Assembly (NCBI GenBank): GCA_023512835.1
Contig: JAKCVP010000393.1
Coordinates: 62,001 to 126,000 of the forward strand
DNA: 64,000 nucleotides
From: Taxillus chinensis
Lineage: Eukaryota > Streptophyta > Magnoliopsida > Santalales > Loranthaceae
Direction of reading: 5' to 3'
Made by a program: the position numbers and the translations under genes. Shown here in pieces: positions 33,786-44,694 of this stretch; positions within the stretch are counted from its first letter, which is position 1, and each line of letters begins with the position of its first letter. Below the pieces are notes generated by a model. The model was not told the DNA's origin and ran no database searches. It worked only from the letters and a program-made list of their open reading frames with translations.

Positions 33786-35113
33786 ATGGACGTGGCTATG
33801 GAAGATGTCAACGTCACTAAACCTGCAGAGTCTCGCGAGCCCGCTGTACAACCTACAATCCCAGAGCTAGACGGATGGATCGCTGGCCTGCTCGATTGCA
33901 AGCAATTGTCAGAGTCTGATGTTACAAAGCTTTGCGATAAAGTATGTCTTCTAGTCGCTAGACTGCGGATCTCCGGCAGACAGTAGAGAAGGGAAACAAC
34001 GTGTGCTAATCTGCTCGCGTGTTCAAGGCCAGAGAGGTGTTGCAGGAGGAATCCAATGTCCAGCCAGTCGTATGTTTGACCTCTTCCGCTTCTACCCGCC
34101 TCCAGCTTCGCTGACACGAACCCCAGAAATGTCCCGTCACCGTCTGTGGAGATATTCATGGTCAATTTCACGACTTGATGGAGCTCTTTAAGATTGGCGG
34201 TCCCAACCCAGACACAAACTACCTCTTCATGGGTTAGCCGCCTCCCTACTTCTCTTCGCTAGCCCCCAGCTAACAGCCTCGAAAGGCGACTATGTCGACC
34301 GTGGCTATTTCTCCGTCGAGACCGTCACCCTCCTCGTCGCCCTCAAAATCCGCTACCCCCAACGCATCACCATCCTCCGCGGCAACCACGAGTCCCGCCA
34401 AATCACCCAAGTCTACGGCTTCTACGACGAATGTCTCCGCAAATACGGCAACGCAAACGTCTGGAAATGCTTCACCGACCTCTTCGACTACCTCCCCCTC
34501 ACCGCGCTGATTGAAAACCAAATCTTTTGTCTGCACGGCGGCCTGAGCCCAAGTATCGACACACTGGATAATATCCGTGCTCTCGACCGAATTCAGGAAG
34601 TTCCGCATGAGGGACCCATGTGTGATTTGCTCTGGTCTGACCCAGATGACCGATGCGGATGGGGCATTTCTCCTCGTGGTGCAGGCTACACTTTTGGGCA
34701 GGACATTTCAGAGGCATTCAATCACAACAATGGGCTGACGCTCGTTGCGAGAGCGCATCAGCTTGTCATGGAGGGATATAATTGGAGTCAGGATAGAAAC
34801 GTCGTCACCATCTTCTCCGGTGAGTACCTTTGTTGCTCAGGCCGCTGACCTTTGTCCACTGCGCGGCACCGGCACCTCTGCGGAATCGTTCCTGCTAACG
34901 CGATGCACAGCGCCGAATTACTGCTACCGATGTGGCAATCAGGCTGCTATTATGGAGATTGACGAGCATCTGAAGTATACCTTGTAAGTTCTTTCCAGTC
35001 CTTGAGTCTAGGCTGGCCGAATGCTAATGGGTCACAACAGCTTGCAATTCGACCCTTGCCCGCGCGCTGGCGAACCAATGGTGTCGCGCCGCACGCCCGA
35101 CTACTTTTTGTAA
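33786..35113 (+). CDS. protein phosphatase 2A catalytic subunit
   Basis: Six exons: 33786-33941, 34028-34069, 34127-34232, 34286-34819, 34911-34983 and 35041-35113, giving 327 aa. All PPP-family metal and phosphate motifs are present: 'GDIHGQ', 'GDYVDRG' (split by intron 3), 'GNHESR', 'HGGLSP' and '[10 protein letters not shown]'. The C-terminus ends in 'TPDYFL', the methylated tail that recruits B subunits and marks PP2A itself rather than Sit4, Ppg1 or PP4. The N-terminus is about 18 residues longer than the 309-residue metazoan enzyme, as in other filamentous fungi. PP2A dephosphorylates Ser/Thr in cell-cycle, TOR and polarity signalling. Exon 2 is only 42 nt. Confidence 0.96.
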
Positions 35114-35262
35114 TTGATCATGATTGGGAAGTCATTCTGGTCTTGTGATACTGGTCTTGTTAGTGGCGTGGCTCTGTGCGAACGAGCTGCTTGCGCGCAT
35201 CTATTCAATGATGGCGACGGCGTGAGCGTGGGATGCTCTGGCCCTTTCCTTTGATTCTAGAG

Positions 35263-35348
35263 AATCAGACTCCGAATCAGACTCAGGATCAGAATCAGGA
35301 TCAGGATCAGATTCAGGATCAGATTCAGGATTAGAATGAGAATCAAGA
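35263..35348. repeat. (GATCAG/GAATCA)n hexamer-periodic tract
   Basis: Imperfect tandem units such as GAATCAGACTCA, GGATCAGAATCA and GGATCAGATTCA with a 6-base period, 150 bp after the PP2A stop codon. Confidence 0.8.
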
Positions 35349-35524
35349 CTGCGTTCTAGTAAGCACAAGGTACGATACCTTACTCTAGAACATACAGGTT
35401 GCACCCTTGCACCCTTGCATCTCATCTGAATGCATGGAATGATCAACATCGCTTTATGCATTTTCGTATCGTACCGTATTCGTACTCCCGTCGTACTCTT
35501 ATTGATCAGACGTGTGTGCATGTA

Positions 35525-35610
35525 TCTTTCTTCTTCTTCTCTTATTTCCTTCTGGCTATTTCTTTTTGTGCTTTCTTTTTTGTTTCTTCTCTTTACTTCT
35601 TACCTAGGTA
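35525..35610. repeat. polypyrimidine tract
   Basis: A stretch dominated by TTCTTCTT and TTTC on the plus strand between two convergent genes. It may lie in a 3' UTR or terminator region. Confidence 0.5.
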
Positions 35611-35777
35611 TGTCTTCTGCGGCGGATGACTGTTTGTCTATTGATCATGTGCAATGGGTTGAAGATGCTTTACGGATGCCTAAGATCAGACGTGAGGGAC
35701 ATTGCAAGGCATGAGTAATTACTGTTTCTATTCATGTACGCACCCAAGAAGCATCTCGACCAACAAGATACATCTCA

Positions 35778-38475
35778 TCATCGCACCGCTCCACCATGTT
35801 CAGGAGCAGACGCAGGCGCAGGCGAAGAATCGACATTCTCCACAAAATCCAACTCGACCTCACCCCGCCCGAGCGTATCCATACTTCCCGTCCGATTGCC
35901 CCCTCGAACCCACACTACACCTCCTCCATCCCCCGGCTCACGCAGCACTACTCGGCCGCCCGTCCAAATTCCAACCTTGTATTTGACCCACATGCCTGCC
36001 CTGCGCATTAGACTCCATACCCGTTCGTCCTGCTGTGCATCGCCTGGCGGGGCACTGCTTGCTTCCGCTGTGAACTGGTACTTTAGGCAGTCTTTTACCG
36101 TGACTAGACCCAGGAGTGCGCCGTATTGTTCCACCAGGATTACACGCGGGCCGAGCTTCTTGAATATGTCCAGGACTGTTTCGAGTGGAAGACGAGGATT
36201 GACTGTCAGTGGTGTGAGGTTCGTGAGGCGCGTCAGATCCAGCACTGGTGTATCCCCCGCCGACGTGTTTCCTAGCGTGGGGATTGAAGTAGATGAAGAT
36301 AGTGATACAAGTGGTGGATTTGGCTCGGACTCAGATGTCGACATTCGTGGTTCGGTCTCTGAGTCGGCGTCGAAAATGATCGAGGCGTGAGCCGGTATGA
36401 AACTATCCCGGCGCGCACGGTCGACTGCATAGCGCAGCTCTGTGCGGCCAATGTATCCAACAAGAATCTTGTTCTCAAGGTTTTCGACAATCGGAAAGCC
36501 CTGCACGCTCGTGTCCTTCAGAATCTGCTCTACCTCGCCAAGGGTTGTGCCGGAGGCTGGAAGCGACCTGACTGTCGAGGTCATGACTTCTGATACCGAG
36601 ACGCCGAAAGAGTGCTCTTCTTTGTTGTCTAAAAATGGCATGCCGTTGAACCAGATCATTCTGTCCGCAATGCCGCCGCGGCCGAATCGGTCTGAGACTG
36701 CTTTTGTGATGCCGACGACGATCATTGTCGGAAGAATGTACGTCAACGCGCCTGTCAGCTCAAACATGATGACAACGACAGAGACAGTAATGTGCATGAT
36801 ACCGCTGAGAGCTGCTGCTGCGCCTAGAAATGCGTAGGTGCCGGGCGTGATGCATGGCACATCTGGCTCACAGGCAGCAAAGAAGGCTGCATTGGGGTAT
36901 GCTTCGTGCAGGGCTTGGACGAGAATACCGACAAGACGACCAAAGGAGGCGCCGATAGCCATGGAGGGAACGAAGATACCTGCTGGAACTTTGCAGCCGT
37001 ATGATATGAGGACCAGGCATATTCGGACCACTGTAGCAAGGAAGAGGGACATGACCATGGTCCAGCGATTGCTTGCCCTATTTAAACCGAATGTTAGACT
37101 CACAGTTGAGCAACGTGAAGCTTTTAAAGGGTGACTCTTACTCGCATAGTCCATCGTAGTCATGATCGCCCTCGCATTCAAGGAAGAGCGCCTCCATACT
37201 CTCGGTCATGTCGATGCGGAGAAACATGTTTGGATAGCAGATAATTGCTGTAATGAAGGCAAGTAGCGTTGCCTCGAGCACTGGGAACTGAGACAGATAT
37301 TTCTTGCGAAACGCCTGGGCGCGCAAGTTCCACTTGATCATGAAGGCTCCGTACAGGCCGCCAAAGATGCCCAAGATACCGAAGAAGAGAAACTCGAAGA
37401 AGTGCCATGTCCTGTCGTACTTAACGGAGAACATGACAAGCTGGCCTGTCCGGAAAGGATTCATAGCTGCAAGAACTGCGGTCGCGACAAGGGCGCAGAA
37501 GTAGCTTCGCCATAACGTCTTCAAGGGAAAGTAACTGGACATTTCTTCCAGTGAGAATAAGACGCCGCCAATGGGACTACCGAAAGCCACAGCGACACCA
37601 GCGGCCGCACAAGCGCTGAGAATCTCTCGTGTTTTTGCGGCATTGCGCTTGTATTTGTCGAACAGCCTTGAGATGACGTTGCCTGTGCAGACAGCGTAAT
37701 GCACGCTTGGACCCTCCTTGCCGACAGAAAGTCCAGAAGCAATAGCAAGTGGCAGACATACTGACTTGATGATCAGCGTCCACCAGCCAAGAAAACCCTT
37801 CATCACGAAACCAGCAATGATACACTTGATCTCGGAGATACCAGATCCAGCAGCATAGGGGGCATAGGCCTTGACCAGACGTGCGGAGGTGAATGCGAAG
37901 AGCGTGGATACCAAGATGTAGACGATATAATTGACCGGCGTGAAAGAGCTCCATCGATGCCACTCATCGCAGCCATCCTCAGCTCCCCAGCAACAAAAGT
38001 CCTCGTTCAGGTAGAAGGCGGTGGTGCAATAGCCCAGCTTCACGTCGGACAGCCATTCGGTCGCGATATTCAAGAAGGCGGCATTCAAGCCTATGAGGGC
38101 TCCGATGATTGTGACTACGATCCAAGCCTGACCAGCATCGTAAGCCTCGTAGAGCCGTCGTCTCCAGCCTATACTGCCCTCTCTTTGAAAGAATCCCAGC
38201 TTCTCCTGTCTGCGCACACGTTTGCGCAATTGCTCTCGGGCAGCATCTTGCACCCAGTCAATGGTGGTAAAGTCTTCATATCTCTTGATCTCATCTATGT
38301 CATCCTGCAGCTGCTCCTCTTCGCTTGCACGTTGCGCATTGTGACCCAGCTCTATGGATCCAATGGCTGAGGCTCTGCGACTCAGGGATCGGCCACTTCG
38401 ATGCGAGGGAGTGAGGGAGACGGCTGTGCTGTTTCGACGCAGAGGAGCAGGAGAGGCGTCGAGGTGGGAGGTCAT
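35778..38475 (-). CDS. CLC-family chloride/proton exchanger (Gef1/ClC-3-like)
   Basis: Exons 38475-37142 and 37077-35778 with a 64-nt intron give 877 aa. The start is the ATG at 38475; the open frame extends upstream only to non-ATG codons. The membrane part has the chloride-pathway motifs 'GSGISEIK', 'GKEGPSVH' (with the external gating Glu) and 'GIFVPSMAIGA'. The motif 'GVLFSLEEMSSYFPLKTLW' carries the internal proton Glu, so a 2Cl-/H+ exchanger is expected rather than a channel. Two CBS domains form the C-terminal third ('SEVMTSTVRSLP...' and 'PRLPLETVLDIFKKLG...'). Yeast Gef1 has the same GSGISEIK variant and acts in Golgi/endosome acidification and copper supply. Confidence 0.92.
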
Positions 38476-38813
38476 CGTGACATGATTGTGAAGAGAGCGT
38501 GAAGAAGAGAAATGCTTGCGGCAAGTGGAGGTGGAAGGAGCCTCGACCGTCGTCGCACGCCCAAGGCAGGAGCGATGCACTCGGTCTTATCGATAGGGGA
38601 AAGAGAACATAACGCGAGGCGCGTCAATCCATCCACCATGATGTGCGATAGCTTGCTCGCGACTCGTCTACTTCTGTGTACATCACGCACCCTACCCGAC
38701 ACTGAATACCCCGTTTCCCCATTCACCATCGCGCTGGTTACCAGTATCACAGCCATCGCCTTTCCCGAAATAATATCCAAAGCTTCGGGCACAGGACCCG
38801 AGCAGTTGCGGAC
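38476..38813. promoter_or_regulatory. divergent promoter, CLC / histone-fold gene
   Basis: 338 bases lie between outward-facing start codons. No specific motif is called. Confidence 0.45.
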
Positions 38814-39593
38814 ATGCCCTACAACAACGTATGTTCTAGCGACCGTCTAATGCTGGCCACGATACTGACATGCACAATGCAGACACCCATATCAAGGCCA
38901 GAGGCTGTGACTGGCACCAACTTCCTTCCATGTACGCCCTACAGGCTAGCTCTATCCGACCGTCTGCTAATCCAACGACAGTGGCACGCATACAGAAGAT
39001 CATCAACGCTGACGAGGAGGTGGAGCAATGCTCCAAGAACGCTGCCTTTGCGATTGCGATTGCTACCGAAGAGTTCATTTGGCACATTGTAGAGAAGTCG
39101 CAAGAAGTAGCACGAGCATCGGGCAGAGGCAATAGAAAAGCAAGCAGCTTGACATACGCAGACATTGGTATGTGATGACCTGGATTCGCTGCGAACAAAT
39201 ACTGATGAAAATGTAGCCAACGCAGTCTCGCGCATCGACAACCTCGAATTCCTCGGCGATGTTGTGCCCCGGACGATGAAGTACAAGGATTTTGTGGCAC
39301 TCAAGGAGAAGAAGAAGGCAGAAGCTGCAGCACGCGGTGTCAACGGCTTAAGTCACGGCCTCAATGGTGGACAAAGTACACTCGGTGCACAGGCGAAGGA
39401 TGCAAGCGAGATGGAGGGCGTCGAGGGCGTCGAGGCCGCACACACAAACCAACACCCACATTCCGTCTATGGCAACGGTGTCCTGCCCGTCGTTTCGCCG
39501 ACTGCGCACGAGACGCCTCGCCCATCGACTGCGACAACACGGGCATCCTTCGATGCTGTTCGAAACGAGTTCGTGGCGCCTGATGCGAGCTAG
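38814..39593 (+). CDS. CBF/NF-Y-type histone-fold protein (Dpb3/CHRAC-like)
   Basis: Four exons, 38814-38828, 38883-38931, 38982-39167 and 39217-39593, give 208 aa. The first exon encodes only five residues. The histone fold spans about residues 22-100: 'LARIQKIINADEEVEQCS', 'NAAFAIAIATEEFIWHIVEK' and 'SSLTYADIANAVSRIDNLEFL'. This order and the Leu-Ala-Arg-(I/V)-(Q/K)-Lys-Ile opening are those of the C-type subunits Dpb3/POLE4, CHRAC-15/16 and NF-YC. A short 'DVVPRTMKYKDF' helix follows, then a Gly/Ser/Thr tail. Likely roles are a DNA polymerase epsilon accessory subunit or a chromatin-remodelling subunit, paired with a Dpb4-like partner. The DNA polymerase epsilon assignment is inference. 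Introns are 49-54 nt. Confidence 0.83.
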
Positions 39594-40079
39594 GCGCGGT
39601 TTCGGCGATGACTCATGATTTGATTGTTATGCGTGGAGTTTTGGCGTTTGCAATTGCGGGCATGGGCAAATCAGTCCCGTTACTTGTTGGATCACCGAAT
39701 GGCATCCGTTGGTTGTTCCCATTGAGCCCACATGGGCACGGGCATGAACGTATCAATTTTCGTCACGAAATGAGTCTTGGTCAGCCTCGAAGACTCGACA
39801 CTCGACGTGGATGAAGCGAATAATCAAATATCATGTATCAAGTTATTGCTTTGTTCGAATTTCTGACCTGCAGACGATACGCCGCAAGCCGGGAGAGAAC
39901 CGGATTACATAAGCCACGGGCAGGACTGATTTTCTGCCGCATTTGAATCCGTCGCCCGCGATTGGCCGAACAAATCGTAGGAAGCAGGAGAGCTTCTTTC
40001 CATCATCAACTTCATCTCTGCTGCTCACGCTGCATCACATCTCCCCTCCCCTCTCCTCAGCTCGCCAAATCCACACACA
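39594..40079. promoter_or_regulatory. intergenic region upstream of RIP1
   Basis: This holds the 3' end of the histone-fold gene and the RIP1 promoter, including an inverted CCAAT box at 39961-39965. The 60 bp before the start codon are C/T-rich, as in many fungal 5' UTRs. Confidence 0.5.
39961..39965 (-). promoter_or_regulatory. candidate CCAAT box upstream of RIP1
   Basis: ATTGG on the plus strand (CCAAT on the other) lies 119 bp before the RIP1 start codon in the context CGCGATTGGCCG. The HAP/CBC complex binds such sites in fungal respiratory genes. A five-base motif is weak evidence alone. Confidence 0.35.
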
Positions 40080-40912
40080 ATGGCTCCCCTATCCAAGGCT
40101 GCCGCGCCAATGATGCGCTGGACCCAACACGCCCTGCCTCGCGCCGCCTCTGTGCGCGCTGCGGCCACTCCCTTGGCCACTTCTCTTCAACAGTCCCGTT
40201 CCGCCTCCTCCCTCGAGTCGAAGCTCTACCAGCAGAGCAATGACTACCCTTCCTCCTCATATGACAGCGTCAAGCACCGATCAGGCGGCACTGCCCGCGA
40301 ATCCACTCAAGTCCCCAGCTTCGGCAAGTACAGGAGCTCTGCCTCGGAAACCGCAAACCGTGCCTTCAGCTACTTCATGGTCGGCACTTTTGGTGCCATT
40401 ACCGCCATGGGTGCCAAGGATACCGTCCAAGGTTCGTGATACGCCATCTGACTGTCTGCGACAGATCAATGCTCACTCAATATCCAATAGGTTTCCTCGT
40501 CAACATGTCCGCCTCGGCAGACGTCCTCGCTCAAGCCAAGGTCGAAATCGACCTCTCCCAGATTCCCGAGGGCAAGAATGTGATTATCAAGTGGCGAGGA
40601 AAGCCCGTTTTCATCCGTCACCGCACCGCAGATGAAATTGAAGAGGCCGGCAAAGTTGACATCAACAAGCTGCGCGACCCACAAGAAGACAAGGACCGTG
40701 TCAAGAAGCCCGAGTGGCTGATCATGCTGGGTGTCTGCACACACTTGGGTTGTGTGCCTATTGGCGAGGCCGGTGACTATGGTGGATGGTTCTGCCCTTG
40801 CCACGGTTCCCACTACGACATCTCTGGCCGCGCGAGAAAGGGACCTGCTCCCCTGAACCTGGAAATCCCGGCATACGACTTCCCTAGCGAGGAGGCTGTT
40901 GTCATCGGTTAG
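40080..40912 (+). CDS. RIP1: Rieske iron-sulphur subunit of cytochrome bc1
   Basis: Two exons, 40080-40431 and 40491-40912, give 257 aa. The N-terminus is an Arg/Ala/Ser-rich mitochondrial presequence with no acidic residue in its first 40 positions. A transmembrane helix ('[21 protein letters not shown]' region) precedes a hinge and the soluble domain. The two cluster-binding loops are intact: 'CTHLGC' near residue 200 and 'CPCHGSHYD' near 219, supplying two Cys and two His to the [2Fe-2S] centre plus the disulphide pair. The protein carries electrons from ubiquinol to cytochrome c1 in complex III of the inner mitochondrial membrane. The 59-nt intron interrupts a Gly codon after the membrane helix. 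Confidence 0.97.
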
Positions 40913-41227
40913 AGCGTTTTTCATTGATCTGGGAGTTGGGCCACATATTAGACTCTGGGTGGAAGGTGAAGGGCGGGAAGCTCAAAGGAAAATGTAAGCT
41001 TACACCTGCGTCTCTCCCGTTGCACAGCATGGCGCTTCATTTATTTGTGAGCGGCGCTAGAAAGACTACTCTTTCCTTGAGTTTTGTATCAAAATGTTAC
41101 AATGATGAATCAGCTGTCTTTGCTTTCTATGCTTGTGTCTACCTGCATCAATGGAGGAGATCCCACTATGTCGGTCGAGCTCACGGGCAGCAAGCGATGT
41201 ATTGAAGAAAGTCTCGGGATACGGTAT
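40913..41227. other. convergent intergenic region, RIP1 / BCP1
   Basis: 315 bases between two stop codons. Nothing beyond the expected 3' UTRs is seen. Confidence 0.5.
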
Positions 41228-42124
41228 TCATATGCTCGCTCCAATGTACTCTCCGACAGCTTCAACCGCCTCCTTGAACCTCTTCGCATCGACCAGGATC
41301 AAGTGGCCGAGACTCTTAATGCCGGCCTCTTGGAATGCTCGTTTGGCATCACTTGCGCCTTCTTCGCGTTCCTTTTTGTACTCGAAGCTTCCGTAACCAA
41401 GTGCATATCGCTGCCACACCTCATCCTCTGGGTGAAAGTAGAAAGTCTCGCCCGTGGTGCCATCGCCAGCATCCTTTGCCTTCTTCGCCGCACCCTTTTG
41501 CTTTTTCCGGTCCGGCGTCGTGGCAGTCTCGTCGATTATGGCATTCAGCTTGCTTGTAATTTCGGTGTAGGTTTTTGAGAGAATGAGGTAATGTGTAAAG
41601 GCATAGGGCTCCTTTGCCTCGACAGCCCACTGAATCTCCTCGAGCAGCATATTGTACTGCGGCGGCACAAGCGTCGGCGGAATATTTATGAAGCGCTCAT
41701 TAAGCAGCAAGCCGACCTGTGCGCCACCTTCACCCCTGATCAACCCCGGTAACGAGCCCAAAGCCGGAATCTTACTCGACGCAGAAACGAGATAGTCAAT
41801 TACCTCACGCACGACTGCATTCTCCCTGTGCGTAGCCAGATTGAGCACCGACGTGAAGGCAAAGGGATCGTTCTCTTTTGCATTCTCTGTGATTTCATCG
41901 CTGACTTTGACGGTGGTGCCTAGCAAGGGAGCGGCGATGATGAGGTCTGCCAGACCCGAGTTCCAGACCTCGTTGGAGTCAATGTCAAAAAGTTGTTTCA
42001 GGAGAGTTTTGAGGCCGTGGAAATCAAGCTCCATGGGGTCGAACATTTCAAAGTCGACGTCAATGTTGTCCATGTCCATATCCTCGTCTGAGTCTTCTGT
42101 GGGATTGGCACGCTTAGTTGCCAT
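41228..42124 (-). CDS. BCP1: BCP1/BCCIP family nuclear protein
   Basis: A single-exon 298-aa gene. It opens with an acidic stretch ('EDSDEDMDMDNIDVDFEMFDP') followed by 'DFHGLKTLLKQLFD', the family hallmark. The core has 'LIRGEGGAQVGLLLNERFIN' (typical GxxQVGLLxxERLxNxP), 'PPQYNMLLEEIQWA', and the C-terminal 'FHPEDEVWQRYALGYGSFEY'. In yeast Bcp1 is the chaperone of ribosomal protein uL14/Rpl23 and supports nuclear export of Mss4; human BCCIP binds BRCA2 and p21. The length is close to yeast Bcp1 (283 aa). Its start codon faces GUA1 with 572 bp between. Confidence 0.92.
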   Translation of the reverse strand: MATKRANPTEDSDEDMDMDNIDVDFEMFDPMELDFHGLKTLLKQLFDIDSNEVWNSGLADLIIAAPLLGTTVKVSDEITENAKENDPFAFTSVLNLATHRENAVVREVIDYLVSASSKIPALGSLPGLIRGEGGAQVGLLLNERFINIPPTLVPPQYNMLLEEIQWAVEAKEPYAFTHYLILSKTYTEITSKLNAIIDETATTPDRKKQKGAAKKAKDAGDGTTGETFYFHPEDEVWQRYALGYGSFEYKKEREEGASDAKRAFQEAGIKSLGHLILVDAKRFKEAVEAVGEYIGASI

Positions 42125-42696
42125 GATTGCTGTGGATGATGGTAGTGGAATTTTTGTTGGACAATGTACTTGCTTCGCAATTGAAAGGAGAATTTGAATT
42201 TATCCGGATAGTCTTCAGTGAAGATAACAGCGTGCAGCATCGATATTCAAACTTCTACGAGAGCAATTGGGACTTTTTTGATATGACGGCGTTATGATGT
42301 TCCGTCCCGGTGATGTCAGTCTTCGACCTTGACAGCTTAGTTGCGCGATGCTGTTCACCTTATGACTTGTTGGATCAGTTGGAGCAATTGACTATTGCAG
42401 AAGAGAACGAGACAATATCCATCTTTGAGGTTCCAATGGCACAGCAAAAGACACCAGAGAGCGCAGTCTCATATCTATCAGCCTCACGTACCTATCCGTC
42501 GTCGTGCCTGCCCCGCCAGCTCTCCGCGCGCGCGCCAGGAAAATAAATTTTGGACCTGGTCGATCGTACCTTCCCAACTTGACTGTCTGCCACCGACTAC
42601 CTTTTCTCTCTCTCACACTCTTCACTCGCTGTCCCGTAACCTCCACCTTGCTCTAGCAGTCACAAACCATTCCTATCATTAAGCAAGCTTACAACC
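42125..42696. promoter_or_regulatory. divergent promoter, BCP1 / GUA1
   Basis: 572 bases between outward-facing start codons. The GUA1 side ends in a C/T-rich leader (TCTCTCTCTCACACTC near 42610). No other motif is called. Confidence 0.45.
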
Positions 42697-44694
42697 ATGT
42701 CTGCACAGAATGCGCCGGCTGCGGCTGCCCCGCCAGACCAAATCTACGATACTGTGAGTCTTGCTGGCATCGCGTGCCTAGGCAAAGCTCATACTAACCA
42801 GACTGCTAGATCTTGACATTGGATTTTGGCTCACAGTATGTCTTTTGAATCATTACTTAAGCCAGTCAAGAACCCAACTAACATGTTGCGCACAGGTTCA
42901 CACATCTGGCAAGCCGCCCCACCATCACCACCACAACTCGACCTCTAACATGCCCCAGATCACTCGTCGCATGCGCGAGCTGAACATCTACTCAGAAGTA
43001 CGCCCGAAGAACTCCTACCTCATTTCCCCAAAGCTGACCAGACAAGATGCTGCCATGTACAACCAAACTCGCCGATCTCAAGTTCAAGCCCAAGGGCATC
43101 ATCCTCAGTGGAGGTCCCGTACGTCTCTCCCTGCTTTCCGCCACATTGTCATTCAGAGCGCCTGGAATTCAAGACAAGAGAGTGAAAAGAGCACAAGAGC
43201 TGACGGACCTCAGTACTCGGTCTACGAAGACGGCGCACCCCACTGTGACCCAGCTTTCCTCTCCCTCGGCGTCCCAATCCTAGGCATCTGCTACGGCATG
43301 CAAGAACTAGCATGGACTCACGGCCGCGGTGTGATTGCCGGCGAAAAGCGGGAATATGGGCATGCAAACCTCCGCCTCGAATCCCTCGGCACTCCTCATC
43401 TTGACGCCCTCTTCGCAGGTCTACCTCAGGATATGGTAGTCTGGATGTCTCACGGTGACAAGCTGTCAACCCTCCCCACGGGCTTCACAACAATCGCCAC
43501 AAGCGGCAACAGTCCCTACGCTGCCATTGCGCACCAGGAGAAGAAGATTTACGCGATTCAATTTCACCCGGAAGTTACGCATACCCCTCTAGGCAAAGAC
43601 CTACTCAAGAATTTTGCAGTGGACATTTGTGCAGCGAACCAGAACTGGACTATGGGCTCTTTCGTCGAAGCAGAGGTTGAGCGTATTCGCAACCTCGTCG
43701 GACCGAAAGGCCAAGTCATTGGCGCCGTCTCGGGCGGTGTCGACTCTTCTGTCGCTGCCAAGCTCATGCAAAACGCCATTGGCGATCGCTTTCACGCTGT
43801 GCTCGTTGACAATGGGCTGCTGCGCGCCAATGAAGCGGCTTTGGTGAAAGAGACGCTAGGCCAGCATTTGGGCGTCAATCTGACTGTTGTGGACGCCTCG
43901 GAACGCTTCTTGTCTCTTCTCGCTGGCGTTACGGATCCCGAGCGCAAGCGCAAGATTATCGGCAATACATTCATCGAGGTCTTCCAGGAAAAAGCGCGAG
44001 AGATTGCCGATGCGGCGAAGGGTTCTGCCTCTGAAGGCGAGATTGAGTGGTTGCTCCAAGGCACGCTGTACCCCGATGTCATTGAGTCCATCTCATTCAA
44101 GGGCCCTAGTGCTACAATCAAGACGCACCACAACGTCGGTGGTTTGCTCGAGGGCATGCACCTGAAGCTCATTGAGCCACTGCGCGAATTGTTCAAGGAT
44201 GAGGTACGCGAGCTCGGCACGCAGCTTGGTATTCCGGATGAACTTGTCTGGCGACACCCATTTCCTGGACCGGGTCTGGGTATTCGCGTCCTGGGTGAAG
44301 TCACGCCTGCGCAACTGCACATCTTGCGTCAAGCGGACAGCATCTTCATCGAGGAAATCCGCGCCGCAGGCCTGTACAGAAGCATTAGTCAGGCGCTCGT
44401 TGGACTGCTGCCTGTCCGTGCGGTTGGTGTCATGGGTGACAAGAGGGTGCACGATCAGGTCGTGGCGCTGAGGGCGGTTGTCACGACTGATTTCATGACT
44501 GCGAATGCGTTTGCATTTGAGCCTGCCTTTCTCGAGAAGGTCAGCTCGAGAATCGTGAATGAGGTTGATGGAATTTGTCGTGTCTTCCAAGACAGTAAGT
44601 TTTCCACCTTGCTTTTGAACATGCTATTCAGGATCGAAAAGCTAACAATGAACTAGTCACGAGCAAGCCGCCTGGCACCATTGAATTCGAGTAG
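42697..44694 (+). CDS. GUA1: GMP synthase (glutamine-hydrolysing)
   Basis: Seven exons: 42697-42753, 42810-42835, 42896-42908, 42959-42997, 43047-43118, 43214-44594 and 44657-44694, giving 541 aa. The glutamine amidotransferase domain has '[17 protein letters not shown]', the nucleophile loop 'GICYGMQE' and the catalytic 'QFHPEVTHT'. The ATP-pyrophosphatase domain has the P-loop '[13 protein letters not shown]', and the C-terminal dimerisation domain ends '[11 protein letters not shown]'. The enzyme turns XMP to GMP in the purine pathway. Exon 3 is only 13 nt (the end of a Gln codon plus Phe-Thr-His-Leu) and must be joined to exon 4 through a GC-AG intron (donor GCAAGC at 42909), because no GT exists between and the conserved order needs both pieces. 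Confidence 0.95.
42896..42908 (+). other. GUA1: 13-nt microexon of GUA1
   Basis: This exon completes the Gln codon of GSQ and encodes Phe-Thr-His-Leu, in the highly conserved start of GMP synthase. It is bounded by a normal 60-nt GT-AG intron (42836-42895) and a 50-nt GC-AG intron (42909-42958) with CTAAC branch site. Confidence 0.8.

Larger units (their letters stand above)
35114..35777. other. convergent intergenic region, PP2A / CLC
   Basis: This holds the hexamer tract at 35263-35348 and a T/C-rich tract at about 35525-35610. No gene is recognised. Confidence 0.5.

Noticed and set aside
35263..35348. CRISPR-like or minisatellite array
   Set aside because: There is no spacer structure; the units are imperfect 6-mers.
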